Numbered from the stretch's first letter, positions 1 to 8,760 are shown. The stretch is 64,000 nucleotides of DNA from Paenibacillus sp. E222 (GCF_013401555.1 NZ_CP058552.1:4650001-4714000); one strand, 5' to 3'. A program made the numbers and translations. The notes: generated by a model from the letters alone, not told the origin.

Positions 1-30
1 AACACTCCAACAGTGTTGGTAACTAAAGAA

Positions 31-65
31 AACTTCAGCTTGGTTAACCTAGCTGAGGTTTTTTC
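31..65 (+). terminator. Rho-independent terminator of a gene upstream of the window
   Basis: A long near-palindromic stem (31-45 with 46-60, one G-U pair and one mismatch) runs straight into a T run at 59-64. The gene it ends lies outside the window. Confidence 0.7.
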
Positions 66-104
66 ATTATCATTATGTATTGATGCAGATGGCCATTGGT
101 GACA

Positions 105-330
105 ATGATTGGGACAACTGGACGAGGTTGAAAGCAAATGGAGAGGAGATGGCGGCAAGCCTGCCAGAAGTCGAACTCGTAAAAAGCATCCTGCAAGGAT
201 CTGTTCGTACTACGAGAAAAAAAAAAAAGAGGACAAGCCCTACCAAGGTGGACGTGATCGCTTGCGCAAACAAACTGTTACATCACATTTTCGCCATCTT
301 GCAAAAGGGCAGCCCTATCAAACATAATTT
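105..330 (+). pseudogene. IS110-family transposase, 3' remnant
   Basis: Two overlapping frames together give the typical end of an IS110/IS116-type transposase. One frame reads ICSYYEKKKKEDKPY; the next reads KVDVIACANKLLHHIFAILQ, as in the conserved tail 'YYE-K...GK-..-A--A-A-KLL-.I-A.L'. A single-base shift near 241-246, close to a run of A residues, separates them. No catalytic DEDD domain or complete ORF is present. The fragment abuts a broken methyltransferase gene on the other strand, so an IS110 insertion followed by decay probably destroyed that gene. The family assignment is inferred from the short tail motif only. Confidence 0.5.
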
Positions 331-675
331 TTTCTTCATATAAAGGGAGTGCTGATATAAGACTAACACGCCTCCAGGCTTTAATACCGTAGTGATCTGA
401 GAAAGGATATATTCTCTCATTTCCCTTGAAAAATTAAAAAACGGTAATCCGCAAATAATGCAATCAAGCTGATGGACACGCTCTTGATTCATTCTTTTCA
501 ATAAATAGGATGCATTGGAATGGAACATGAAATCAGGATATTCCACCCTAAGATGATTCCTCATGTTTTTGTCTCTTTCAAACAAAACACTGTTGCTGAG
601 TTTGCTAAGTTTTCTTTCATTTCGTGGTATTCATTGACATGTTCCAATCGAGCTCTGAAAGATGAAGGGACGAGT
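330..675 (-). pseudogene. Phospholipid methyltransferase-like gene, decayed paralogue of 2551-3117
   Basis: The reading frame at 283-585 matches the second half of the intact methyltransferase at 2551-3117: FERDKNMRNHLRVEYP against FEMNETMRNNLHTAYP, GLPFFNFSREMRE against GLPFFNFEPELRN, and LKPGGVLVLYQHSLYMKKK against LKPGGLFIAFQYSLQMKK. A 'VPSS' segment resembling the N-terminus survives near 640-672 in another frame, but the SAM-binding GSGTG loop is missing. The C-terminus is replaced by sequence from the adjoining IS110 remnant. It lies directly downstream of the intact sensor kinase, so it is probably a leftover of a local duplication. Confidence 0.75.
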
Positions 676-686
676 TAAGGTAAATA

Positions 687-1787
687 TCACTTGACGTTGG
701 AAGGCAAGTTTAACTGGAACGTAAATACGTTATGCGTATGTTGAAGCGTCAAGGTACCTTGATGTAGCTCCGCAATATTTTTTGCTATCGAAAGACCCAG
801 ACCTGAACCCGTTTGAATGCCTTCGCTGCTTCTTGAATAATCCACCTTATAAAAACGATCAAACAGTTTGTCTTTTTGCTCCATTGTGAGCGGCGCACTT
901 TTATTTTCGACTTCAATGGTAATGTGCTCATGGTGCATACTCATTCGAATGTGAATCTCACCAGGTTTAAAGGAATACTTCAGAGCGTTCATGAGAAGAT
1001 TATCGATAGCCCGAGCAATCTTATCACTATCCACGCAGGCCATAATGGGGGCATTGCCGATCTCTTTCTCGATATGGATACCATTCTCCTGAGCTAAAGG
1101 TTCAAATTCAAACAACAACTGGTCTAATAGCTGATATAGGTCAACCTTTTTTAAATCCAATTGGGTATCTACTGAGGTTAGACGCGTGTATTCAAATAGA
1201 TCATCGAGCAGCTTCTTTAGATGCGTTGCTTTGTTATAGGTGTTCTGAATGAAGCGGTCATACTCTGCTTTGTCTTGAAATGATTCTGTTCTAAGAAGCT
1301 CAATATAGCCGATGATACTGGTAAGCGGTGTGCGCAGGTCATGAGAGATACCCGTAATCATGTCCATCTTGGATTTCTCCAGCTCACGCTCCTTAATGAT
1401 CTGCATCTGCAACTGTTCAGTCATATGATTGATATTGGAAGCGACACGTCCAAGTTCATCTTGTCGATTGACGGGTACACGGTAGTCCAGATTGCCCTCC
1501 GAAATGAATTGAAGCCCTTGCTCCAAGTGAATGATATCTTTAACCATTCGACGTGTTAAAAATAGAAAGGTTAAGATAAAAGTTAATATGAAAATTGGAG
1601 CAATAACATACGGAAGCGAATTGCGGAACCAGGCTTGCTCCCAGGCTTTGAAAACATCTATAGATAGGTAAATGAGCATATTATTGAAGCCAGCTGCAGC
1701 AATGGTACTCAAAATGATTCGGATCAAAATGTTAACCTGAATTTTCTTCTTTCGAGTTCGATGAGAAGCGTTAGATCGTTTAATCAA
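687..1787 (-). CDS. Two-component sensor histidine kinase (OmpR-partner type)
   Basis: A 366-residue membrane sensor. Two transmembrane segments (about 20-42 and 58-77) enclose only a very short external loop, so it probably senses within the membrane or through a partner. They are followed by HAMP (about 79-130), the H-box with phospho-acceptor His149 (SHDLRTPLTSIIGYIELL), an N-box (DNLLMNALKYS) and a G-box (GSGLGLSIAKN). All residues for autophosphorylation are present. Its start overlaps the end of the response regulator gene by 8 bp, implying one translationally coupled operon. The small loop and the gene neighbourhood (PAP2, DedA, lipid methyltransferase) suggest envelope or antimicrobial stress, but the signal is unknown. 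Confidence 0.93.
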   Translation of the reverse strand: MIKRSNASHRTRKKKIQVNILIRIILSTIAAAGFNNMLIYLSIDVFKAWEQAWFRNSLPYVIAPIFILTFILTFLFLTRRMVKDIIHLEQGLQFISEGNLDYRVPVNRQDELGRVASNINHMTEQLQMQIIKERELEKSKMDMITGISHDLRTPLTSIIGYIELLRTESFQDKAEYDRFIQNTYNKATHLKKLLDDLFEYTRLTSVDTQLDLKKVDLYQLLDQLLFEFEPLAQENGIHIEKEIGNAPIMACVDSDKIARAIDNLLMNALKYSFKPGEIHIRMSMHHEHITIEVENKSAPLTMEQKDKLFDRFYKVDYSRSSEGIQTGSGLGLSIAKNIAELHQGTLTLQHTHNVFTFQLNLPSNVK

Positions 1788-2460
1788 TTTTATAACCCAC
1801 TCCCCATACCGTTTTAATATACTGAGGTTCTCGTGGATTCACTTCCAGCTTTTCTCGCAGGTTACGAATATGAACCATCACCGTATTATCTGAATACCCG
1901 TAAGGTTCTTTCCATACGGTTTCGTAAATCTTCTCGGAGCTAAATACTTGTCCAGGATGGCTGGCAAGCAACACCAAAATAGAAAACTCCAGTGGTGTAA
2001 GCGAAATGTCATTTTCTTTGAGCTTCACGGAATGTTTACTTGTATCAATGACAAGGTCCTTGATCAGGATAAGTGAATTGAATTCAGCTTTGCCAATCAG
2101 TGTTTGACGTCGTAACTGAGCTTTAACGCGAGCCAGTAATTCTAGCGGATTAAACGGTTTGACCATGTAATCGTCAGCCCCGGTAGTCAGGCCTGTGATT
2201 TTATCTATGTCTTCTTCCTTGGCGGATAACATAATAATCGGAGTGGATGATACTTCTCTTATTTTGAAGCAGGCTTTGATTCCATCCATAATAGGCATCA
2301 TGACATCCAGTATTATGAGTTGGACCGATGTTGTTTTAATAATATTTAGCGCTTCTTCACCATTGGCTGCTTCAATGACATGATATCCTTCGTTACGTAA
2401 ATAGACATGAATGACATCACGGATATCGGGTTCATCATCAACCACGAGAACGGTATTCAC
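1780..2460 (-). CDS. OmpR/VanR-family response regulator
   Basis: 226 residues: receiver domain (about 1-120) with acidic pair Asp9/Asp10, phospho-acceptor Asp53 (LIILDVMMPIMDG) and the switch Lys in MVKPFNP, followed by a winged-helix DNA-binding domain (about 130-226) ending in the typical VWGVGYKID. It is the first gene of the operon with the kinase at 687-1787. The first ATG is used; the upstream AAAGGAGTGTTG provides the ribosome binding site. Targets are not visible, but the divergent-free arrangement and nearby lipid genes make membrane-envelope genes likely. Confidence 0.94.
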   Translation of the reverse strand: MNTVLVVDDEPDIRDVIHVYLRNEGYHVIEAANGEEALNIIKTTSVQLIILDVMMPIMDGIKACFKIREVSSTPIIMLSAKEEDIDKITGLTTGADDYMVKPFNPLELLARVKAQLRRQTLIGKAEFNSLILIKDLVIDTSKHSVKLKENDISLTPLEFSILVLLASHPGQVFSSEKIYETVWKEPYGYSDNTVMVHIRNLREKLEVNPREPQYIKTVWGVGYKID

Positions 2461-2550
2461 AATTCAACACTCCTTTTATGACCTGTTTTAAATTGATTTA
2501 TATTTCTTATAAAGGGGATAATATTCAGTGTAAACGATAGTCTAAGATGT

Positions 2551-3117
2551 TTAAATTGTTTCCTTTTTGCGACAGACATAAACGAACGCAGGTGGGATAT
2601 TCAAAGGCACTAATTCTATTTTTTCGATGATAAAGTGCTCGGATAATATTTTTTTCATTTGAAGTGAATATTGAAAGGCGATGAATAACCCTCCAGGTTT
2701 GAGTGCCATACAGATCTGTTCTACCAACGTATTTCTTAATTCAGGCTCAAAGTTGAAGAAGGGCAATCCGCTAAAAATGTAATCCAGTTGCTGAACGCCC
2801 TCTTGATTCATGGATTCTACTAATCGAGCGGCATCTGGATAACAGGAGTATTCAGGGTATGCGGTGTGCAGATTATTTCTCATTGTTTCGTTCATCTCAA
2901 ACAATAGGACTTTAGTGGAGTCCTGCACCTTTTGTTGAATATAACGAGTGATAGCACCTGTACCCGATCCGAGTTCGGCCACTGCTTTTGCCTCTAGCCA
3001 AGACGCTTGATTCACCATATTGTTGGCAAGAAACCGCGAACTGGGTATGATGCTGCCAACATGTTTAGGACTTTGAAGAAAGCTTTTCAGAAATAAAATG
3101 GGTTCATTGGAATTCAT
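2551..3117 (-). CDS. SAM-dependent methyltransferase, phospholipid N-methyltransferase-like
   Basis: 188 residues of a class I Rossmann methyltransferase. The N-terminus has the family signature FLQSPKHVGSIIPSSRFLA, then SAM-binding motif I (VAELGSGTGAITRYI, about 45-60), an acidic ribose-binding position in LLFEMNETM, and LKPGGLF. This arrangement is that of the COG3963 phospholipid methyltransferase/rRNA dimethylase-like group; the actual substrate (phosphatidylethanolamine or other) cannot be told. It follows a DedA gene by 45 bp on the same strand and is probably cotranscribed with it. A decayed paralogue lies at 330-675. Confidence 0.8.
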   Translation of the reverse strand: MNSNEPILFLKSFLQSPKHVGSIIPSSRFLANNMVNQASWLEAKAVAELGSGTGAITRYIQQKVQDSTKVLLFEMNETMRNNLHTAYPEYSCYPDAARLVESMNQEGVQQLDYIFSGLPFFNFEPELRNTLVEQICMALKPGGLFIAFQYSLQMKKILSEHFIIEKIELVPLNIPPAFVYVCRKKETI

Positions 3118-3162
3118 GTTTGTGGTTCCTCCGTATATGTGATGGTAAGTTATCAGACCAAG

Positions 3163-3666
3163 TTAGAAATGGAATAATTGAAGCGTGGATAGAATGGGAA
3201 CGCCAAAGTAGATGCCCGCTGTAAAATACGTTATGGTCCATAGCAAAGCACTGGAATATGAGATGAGGGCAAATTTCCGATACTGCACGCCGCTCATTCC
3301 AATAAGCAAAGGGAGAACATATCGCACGATTGGAATGAATAAACCGAGGCACATCGCCCAATTGCCGCGTTTATTTAGAATCAGTTCAGCCTTGACGAAG
3401 TGTTTATGATGTTGAAATCTGTGTTTTATCTTGGTTCCGAATAACTTCCCTGCAAAATAAGCAAAGGTAATGGCCGTTAACAGTCCTGATAAAATACAGA
3501 AGTATGTGATCCACGAATGGATAACTCCCGTGTGGCTTAAAATGGCACCACTGATAATCGTGATTTCATTCGGAATTGGAATGCCGAAAGGCCCTAATGA
3601 GAAGGCAAAATAAAAAATCAGATATCCATACTGGTGAAGTAGCTCTAAGATCGTATTACTGATCAT
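3163..3666 (-). CDS. DedA/SNARE-associated family membrane protein
   Basis: 167 residues, hydrophobic, with the DedA signatures: FGIPIPNEITIISGAILSHTG at the N-terminal re-entrant region, FAYFAGKLFG, and the arginine-bearing segment FIPIVRYVLPLLIGMSGVQYRKF. DedA proteins act in membrane homeostasis, and several are lipid flippases or scramblases. It is a little shorter than usual (about 200 residues), lacking some of the C-terminal tail. It heads a two-gene unit with the methyltransferase at 2551-3117; this pairing suggests a membrane lipid function. Confidence 0.88.
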   Translation of the reverse strand: MISNTILELLHQYGYLIFYFAFSLGPFGIPIPNEITIISGAILSHTGVIHSWITYFCILSGLLTAITFAYFAGKLFGTKIKHRFQHHKHFVKAELILNKRGNWAMCLGLFIPIVRYVLPLLIGMSGVQYRKFALISYSSALLWTITYFTAGIYFGVPILSTLQLFHF

Positions 3667-3785
3667 TGTTTTGCCTCCTCTCTTGTTGATATAGAAATCA
3701 TAATGAAAAAAACTAAGGAATTAATGATCATATTTCTGAAGAAAATCTAAAGAATACATAAGTAAAGCCAAACAACTACGCTGAA

Positions 3786-3820
3786 GACAAAAAAGTCTTT
3801 CCAATTTACTGGAAAGACTT
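3786..3820 (-). terminator. Rho-independent terminator after the truncated kinase gene
   Basis: A perfect 10-bp stem (3793-3802 with 3811-3820) and 8-nt loop. Read on the minus strand it is followed by a run of six T residues, so it ends transcription of the genes at 3850-5117. Confidence 0.85.
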
Positions 3821-3849
3821 GATGAGGTGCATATATTCAGGAGCGGTAA

Positions 3850-4473
3850 TCAAGTGACACGGGTATCATTAGAAGATAATCGAGCATATTGAAATAAATC
3901 ATTGATTAACTTGCGTAATTGGGATGCCGCAGTATAGATTTCATTTAGAATCTGCACATATTCTTCTTTGTCTTGATATGATTTTAATAACTCTACGTTT
4001 CCGATGATATCCGCCAGAGGTTTGTGCAACTCATTGGTTATTTTTTCGATCCATTCTCTTTTGGAGATCTCTTCCTCACGTTCCTTTATCATCTGCTCTT
4101 GTAGATACTCCACCATGGAATTGACCTGAAACGAGAACCCCCTTAACTCAATGAGCAGCATTGGAGGTACTCGATGGTTCAAGTTCCCCTCCGATATGAC
4201 TTGTATCGCACTCTCCAAACTCATGATTTCTCTAACGACGTGATGAGTCAAAATGAAAAAAGATAATACAAAGATAACAGTGAATATGATCGGAATAAGG
4301 TATGCCAGGTGAAATTGAAATTCATACAGTTTACCTAGAGGATGGAATGCAGCAAGCAAAAATGTAAACATAAAGGTCATGAAGAAGGCAACTAATAAAC
4401 TGAAACCAAAACTGATGATAATATTCATACGAATACTATTTTTTCGGAGCAGCCATGGTAAATGAATTGTCAA
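3850..4473 (-). CDS. Truncated, probably non-catalytic sensor kinase paralogue
   Basis: 207 residues that align along their whole length with the first half of the kinase at 687-1787: two transmembrane segments (about 14-42, 57-77), HAMP with ISEGNLNHRVP against ISEGNLDYRVP, and both helices of the dimerisation domain. The phospho-acceptor His is replaced: the H-box SHDLRTP reads TNELHKP, with Asn148 at the acceptor position. The protein stops right after the second dimerisation helix (ARLSSNDTRVT), so no ATPase domain exists, and its own terminator follows. It could heterodimerise with the intact kinase as a decoy or modulator, or simply be decaying. The downstream half is cleanly absent. 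Confidence 0.8.
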   Translation of the reverse strand: MTIHLPWLLRKNSIRMNIIISFGFSLLVAFFMTFMFTFLLAAFHPLGKLYEFQFHLAYLIPIIFTVIFVLSFFILTHHVVREIMSLESAIQVISEGNLNHRVPPMLLIELRGFSFQVNSMVEYLQEQMIKEREEEISKREWIEKITNELHKPLADIIGNVELLKSYQDKEEYVQILNEIYTAASQLRKLINDLFQYARLSSNDTRVT

Positions 4474-4481
4474 TGTTCATA

Positions 4482-5117
4482 TCACTCCATTTTATGAGAT
4501 GAGATCGAAATGCGGGCAATGCCCGCCAACCGGAAACAAAGCTCTCCGACCAGAATACCACCCGCAATATCTGCCGCTACATGTTGTTTCACGAGCACGG
4601 TTGATACCATAATAAGAATGGAAAGGGTGGAAGTCATCGCCCATATGGCTCGTCTAAATACACGCGTTCCTCTAAGAATCAGGTAACTGGTGAGCACATG
4701 AATACTTGGAAAACAGTTGTATGGTTGATCTTGACTGTAGATGTAACTGACCATAGTGTAGATAAAGCCTTTTTCATTCCGTATATCCGGCCGATCAATC
4801 GCTGTCTGGAACAGAGCGAAGAAAATGTACGAGATCACCAGACCGCTGCAAAGTGCGATTAACGTTTGAAAGTAGGTTCTCTTGTCCTTGAATGCAAGTG
4901 CTATTAATGCACCTGTAATGAACGGGTACCATAATACATATAGGATGATAAAGGATGGGACAAAAGGGATCATGTGGTCCAGACTTGTTGCAAGACTATT
5001 GACATGATCACCAGGCCGATTTAATACACCGTAGAAAATATTTAATATTGGAACTGCTGAAAGCCAAATCAGTGAAAGCCATGCTGATTTAGTGTATGAA
5101 TGATTAGAAAGCTTCAA
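4482..5117 (-). CDS. PAP2-superfamily membrane phosphatase
   Basis: 211 residues with about six membrane segments. PAP2 motif C2 is seen as CFPSIHVLTSYL and motif C3 as STVLVKQHVAADIAGG, giving the catalytic His pair and the Asp. Motif C1 is not clear. PAP2 enzymes dephosphorylate lipid phosphates such as phosphatidate or undecaprenyl pyrophosphate. The next gene (the truncated kinase) starts 8 bp after its stop on the same strand, so the two are one operon. Given the neighbours, a part in envelope lipid turnover is a reasonable inference. Confidence 0.8.
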   Translation of the reverse strand: MKLSNHSYTKSAWLSLIWLSAVPILNIFYGVLNRPGDHVNSLATSLDHMIPFVPSFIILYVLWYPFITGALIALAFKDKRTYFQTLIALCSGLVISYIFFALFQTAIDRPDIRNEKGFIYTMVSYIYSQDQPYNCFPSIHVLTSYLILRGTRVFRRAIWAMTSTLSILIMVSTVLVKQHVAADIAGGILVGELCFRLAGIARISISSHKME

Positions 5118-5482
5118 ATGCTCAACTCCTATACGGATTTATTAACGTATCCATAGTAGAGATAAACTCTGAAGAACTTGAAAGGAATTTTCTAAAGAAA
5201 TTCTGAATATGGAGTGAAGTTTGTCTCGAAAAGGAGCGGAAAAAGCATTGCAGCTACCGAAATTGACCGATAGCGCAGAGATAATTTCTAAAAAAACTTT
5301 ACCGATTATTCTGATGACAAGAAGGAACAAGGGCAAATGCTAAAGAAAGAATCTAATAGAAGCATCTCCACCAGGATGCCATTGAGCTGTTTTGTAGGTC
5401 TCCGTTCGAGAAGCCTGTAAAGCATAAAGGTATGTGGAGCAGTAAGAAATGATGGAATGTATTATTTAGGACAGAGAGGTGC
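5118..5482. other. Gene-free stretch before the DinB gene
   Basis: No convincing gene in either strand. It must hold the promoter of the minus-strand PAP2 operon. An AT-rich inverted repeat, GAATTTTCTAAAGAAATTC at about 5183-5201, is a possible operator; a similar AT-rich motif occurs near 3737-3755 ahead of the DedA gene. No terminator was seen. Confidence 0.4.
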
Positions 5483-6016
5483 ATTGAAATTAATTTTCAT
5501 TTAAATGAAGCTATTGAAATTTTGGAGCGCACGCCGCAAACTCTGGAACGTTTCTTATCTGGTCTGTCTGAAGGATGGCTGCAAAGCAATGAAGGTGAAG
5601 GAACCTGGAATACACACGAAGTGGTTGAACACTTCATTGAAGCAGAGAAGCATAACTGGATTCCGCGAGTGGAATCCATTTTATTCGAAGGGGAAAACCA
5701 TCTGTTTCCTGCATTTGACCGCTTCTCCCACTTGAAGAACATTTCTAAAAGAACCGTTGAAGAGGCCCTGCAAGAGTTCGGCAGCATCAGAATGAAGAAC
5801 CTCTCCAAGCTAAAGGAGTTCCTTCAATCAACTTCCTATCTTGAAAAGACTGGCCTACATCCGGAATTCGGCATCGTTAAGTTGAAGGAGCTGCTCTCTG
5901 CATGGGTCGTTCATGATTTTACGCATATGGCGCAAATTGTTAGGGTGATGGCAGAGAGATACAGAACTGATGTTGGACCTTGGAGTGCATATCTGGGCAT
6001 TTTGAAAAGGAATTGA
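5483..6016 (+). CDS. DinB-family protein (four-helix putative metal-dependent enzyme)
   Basis: A DinB/DUF664-type four-helix protein: [19 protein letters not shown] supplies one His and [15 protein letters not shown] the other metal-ligand His residues. Such proteins use thiol cofactors or act as hydrolases in Bacilli; the substrate is unknown. The first conventional start in frame is TTG at 5522, without a Shine-Dalgarno. The frame stays open upstream, and the residues '[17 protein letters not shown]' look like a genuine N-terminus, so I place the start at ATT 5483 just after GAGAGG (5474-5479). This would be a rare start or an ATG lost by mutation. The fold is sure; the start is not. Confidence 0.72.
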   Translation: MEINFHLNEAIEILERTPQTLERFLSGLSEGWLQSNEGEGTWNTHEVVEHFIEAEKHNWIPRVESILFEGENHLFPAFDRFSHLKNISKRTVEEALQEFGSIRMKNLSKLKEFLQSTSYLEKTGLHPEFGIVKLKELLSAWVVHDFTHMAQIVRVMAERYRTDVGPWSAYLGILKRN

Positions 6017-6426
6017 TTTTCTTGAGCAACCAAAGTACGAACTTTCCACTTTGTTGAAGTGATGAAGGATAAGATTCACATTGAGAAATCAGCCGTGGAC
6101 AACATACTCTGATTAAAGTCGCTAATGTAGCGACTTTTTATTTTACCGTTACACGATCGTGTCCAAGCTAAGGACAATAACTGATTTGCTAGCAAATACG
6201 TCCGGTTCAAGGATTGTTCCGTTTGCCTTAATAAAGAAAGATGAAACTCCCTTCGGCAGATTTATGAGAATCCCAAAAATTGGTATGCAAAAAAATGCAT
6301 ATAGTGGTACTTAAAACATTCAAAAGGTTCATGTTAGCATAAATCTAACAGCATGCTGTTCAACTATACAACAATTTGATGATCCAGCAGGAGCAATGGT
6401 TTGAGGTTGGAATGGAAGGGGAGCAT
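6017..6426. other. Intergenic region with terminator and a weak repeat-like piece
   Basis: After the DinB gene comes unremarkable sequence, then the terminator at 6115-6142, then at about 6146-6175 a short piece resembling an inverted fragment of the dispersed repeat family (GTGTCCAAGCTAAGGACA, compare 22176-22195). The rest, to the next gene, shows no gene. Confidence 0.4.
6115..6142 (+). terminator. Rho-independent terminator, recurring AAGTCGCTA stem
   Basis: Stem AAAGTCGCTA (6115-6124) with TAGCGACTTT (6128-6137), then TTATTTT. The same stem sequence returns after genes at 17788, 22129 and 25122. Confidence 0.8.
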
Positions 6427-7380
6427 ATGAATGTAACAGATCCCGCAATGAACAAAACAGGCAAGCTGCCTTACGTTCTTGCGATATCATTTATTCTATT
6501 GATGGTTAGTTTATCCGTATGGTTACAACATGCAGAGATTATTTTACCAGAGGTTGCAGCAATGGCTATAGCCATGTGGGTATACAGAGAACCAGGGTGG
6601 ATCAGACGTCCTTCCGTCATTTTCATTGCACCGACCGTAACTGCTGCGATCGGTCTGGGCATGAATCAGTTCCAAACCAATTATCCGATAAAGGTAATGC
6701 TTACTCTATCTATAATGATGTTATTTCTGAGATTAATACACTCGAATCTTGCACCCGCCATTGCTACAGGTCTATTACCACTTGCTATTCATACAGAAGA
6801 TTGGTCATTTGTATCAATTGTCTTTGTGTTCACACTGACCTTAATGGCCGGAGTTGTCGTGTTTCAGCTCCATAAAAATCTCGCAGCAAAGTCGAAGGTC
6901 CAATACAAATACATGGTAATCTTCTTAGCCATTTCACTATGCTGGCTCTGTATTTGCTGGTTACTGGGTTATGAACAGATGGCAGTGATTCCACCTATTT
7001 TTGTTGTGGTTTACGAATCGCTCCAAAAGCCGATCTACACAGCAAAAATGGCGTTTAAGCAAGGATTTACCCTAACCCTATCTGCATCCGTTGGCGTTCT
7101 CATTGTTATACAGGTGGATTCGCCGGTTCTGGCTGCGTTCATTGATATGTTTTTAGTCGTCGTGATAACACGCCTTTTTCATGTCCGAATTCCTGCCTTA
7201 TACGCTATACCGCTACTAACCTTTGTATTTCCTGAAGATAAAGTTTGGAGTTTACCTCTTGTCACACTTTTTGCAAGTCTGTTTATGTTTAGCTTTGTAT
7301 TGTTATACAAGTATGGGGAAAAGAGGACTTTGAACCGTAAAAATAAGGGTAGCAGCCGGAGTTCTGTGTCGCCATCATAA
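6427..7380 (+). CDS. Multi-pass membrane protein of unknown function
   Basis: 317 residues with about nine or ten hydrophobic segments and a basic C-terminal tail (KYGEKRTLNRKNKG). I do not recognise the family. The layout (paired short helices, AIAMWVYREPGWIRRPSVIFIAPTVTAAIGLG near the N-terminus, then VIPPIFVVVYESL) is reminiscent of FUSC- or HPP-like integral membrane proteins, but no diagnostic motif was found. An upstream in-frame TTG (6376) exists, but ATG 6427 is preceded by GGAAGGGGAG and is preferred. It is followed 53 bp later by an EamA transporter on the same strand. Confidence 0.75.
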   Translation: MNVTDPAMNKTGKLPYVLAISFILLMVSLSVWLQHAEIILPEVAAMAIAMWVYREPGWIRRPSVIFIAPTVTAAIGLGMNQFQTNYPIKVMLTLSIMMLFLRLIHSNLAPAIATGLLPLAIHTEDWSFVSIVFVFTLTLMAGVVVFQLHKNLAAKSKVQYKYMVIFLAISLCWLCICWLLGYEQMAVIPPIFVVVYESLQKPIYTAKMAFKQGFTLTLSASVGVLIVIQVDSPVLAAFIDMFLVVVITRLFHVRIPALYAIPLLTFVFPEDKVWSLPLVTLFASLFMFSFVLLYKYGEKRTLNRKNKGSSRSSVSPS

Positions 7381-7433
7381 TTAATAAATAACTCGGATTC
7401 ATGGGCAGAAAGCTAAACTTGGAGGATAAACGT

Positions 7434-8267
7434 ATGTTATTTGGCCTGATTGCAGCACTATGTTTTGGTTTATCGGACTTTATGGTTACCCAGGCCACCA
7501 GAAAGGTTCAAACTTTGCCTGCCCTGCTGGGGATTCAGTTCATTGCCTCACTCCTGCTGGGAGGGTATGTACTTACACAATCACCTCATATTGATCAAAA
7601 CTCCATGGTATGGATTGGAATAGCAGGCATCAGTGTAGTCAACTTTGTAGGTACATTATTGTTATATCGAGCTTTTGAAAAGGGAACCTTGTCCATCGTT
7701 TCTCCCATCGGCTCTGGATTTGCTGTGGTGACTGCCATTCTCGCTTTTATTGGCGGTGAACGATTGCCTTTCAATTCAATTATCGGTGTCATGCTGCTGA
7801 TCATTGGTGTGTTGACGGTAACGAGATCAAGCAAAAGCGTCGGACAACAAGTGACGTTGTCGGGCATACCAGAAGCCATTATCGCCTCAATCTGCATCGG
7901 TTTTTATTTTTGGGCGATCGGATACATTACTCCTCATCTGGGCGTGATTCTTCCTGTACTCGTCACACGGATCATACAATTTTTCTGTGCGTTTGTACTT
8001 CTACGGGTAAAAAGAATTCAACTCCCGCGCATAGGCCTGTCTACCGGTCTGATTCTGGTTGCAGCAGCCCTGCTGGATACAGGAGCTTTACTCTCTTTTA
8101 ATATGGGACAATCCGTTGATTATACAACGAGCACAACAGCACTTACTTCATTATATAGTGTCGTTACCATACTTATGGCCGGCTTGATTTTAAAAGAAAA
8201 GCTGACGAAAAGCCAATGGGCGGGCATTGCTATTATTCTACTCGGGGTCATTATCGTAAGCATCTAG
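7434..8267 (+). CDS. EamA/DMT-superfamily transporter
   Basis: 277 residues with ten predicted membrane helices in two repeats of five, the classic EamA layout: GLIAALCFGLSDFMVTQ starts the first half and the second half ends LKEKLTKSQWAGIAIILLGVII, a typical end of the tenth helix. EamA proteins export small metabolites or amino acids; the substrate is unknown. An upstream ATG (7401) is in frame, but the Shine-Dalgarno GGAGGA at 7421-7426 fits ATG 7434. A NUDIX gene follows after 13 bp and is probably cotranscribed. Confidence 0.9.
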   Translation: MLFGLIAALCFGLSDFMVTQATRKVQTLPALLGIQFIASLLLGGYVLTQSPHIDQNSMVWIGIAGISVVNFVGTLLLYRAFEKGTLSIVSPIGSGFAVVTAILAFIGGERLPFNSIIGVMLLIIGVLTVTRSSKSVGQQVTLSGIPEAIIASICIGFYFWAIGYITPHLGVILPVLVTRIIQFFCAFVLLRVKRIQLPRIGLSTGLILVAAALLDTGALLSFNMGQSVDYTTSTTALTSLYSVVTILMAGLILKEKLTKSQWAGIAIILLGVIIVSI

Positions 8268-8280
8268 AAAGGATTATAAG

Positions 8281-8706
8281 ATGGACAGAGTGCATACCGT
8301 TTATTCATTGATCACCAATCCGAACGATTCACATCTATTAATGGTTCAAAACATAGTCTCAGAGGCGTGGTCTCTTCCGGGAGGTAAAGTTGAACCTTAT
8401 GAAACGTTAGAAGTCGCTGCTATTCGTGAAGTATGCGAGGAAACCGGCTTACATGTACAGCTCAAAGGAGTAGTAGCTATTAATGAGTATCAAAAGAGAG
8501 ATGGTTCAGAACACGGGATATGTGTAACCTTCAAGGCATGTATTGTGAGCGGAGCAGAGAGCATTTCAAGACCAGATGAGATCAGACAAATAGCCTGGAT
8601 TCGTCTTGAAGAAGCGGATGCGCTAATGCCATTTTATGAGGAAAGTCTACAAGAAATCGTCAGGAAAAATGTGCAGGTATCCTATTTCGATGAAGGAATC
8701 ATCTGA
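8281..8706 (+). CDS. NUDIX hydrolase
   Basis: 141 residues. The Nudix box is complete (GGKVEPYETLEVAAIREVCEETG), with the REVCEE core that binds the metal ions and hydrolyses nucleoside-diphosphate-linked substrates. The particular substrate cannot be assigned. It sits 13 bp behind the EamA gene, with AAAGGATTATAAG as ribosome binding site, and is followed by a strong terminator. Confidence 0.93.
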   Translation: MDRVHTVYSLITNPNDSHLLMVQNIVSEAWSLPGGKVEPYETLEVAAIREVCEETGLHVQLKGVVAINEYQKRDGSEHGICVTFKACIVSGAESISRPDEIRQIAWIRLEEADALMPFYEESLQEIVRKNVQVSYFDEGII

Positions 8707-8730
8707 TTGTACAATGAAATGAATGTTAAT

Positions 8731-8760
8731 AAAGGAAGGGCAGAGGCCCTTCCTTTTTAC
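8731..8760 (+). terminator. Bidirectional terminator between convergent genes
   Basis: Stem AAAGGAAGGGC (8731-8741) with GCCCTTCCTTT (8746-8756) and a T run. It lies between the NUDIX gene (+) and the MocR gene (-) and can serve both. Confidence 0.9.

Noticed and set aside
5142..5336. 64-codon minus-strand frame
   Set aside because: No ribosome binding site and no recognisable content; likely chance in the promoter region of the PAP2 operon.
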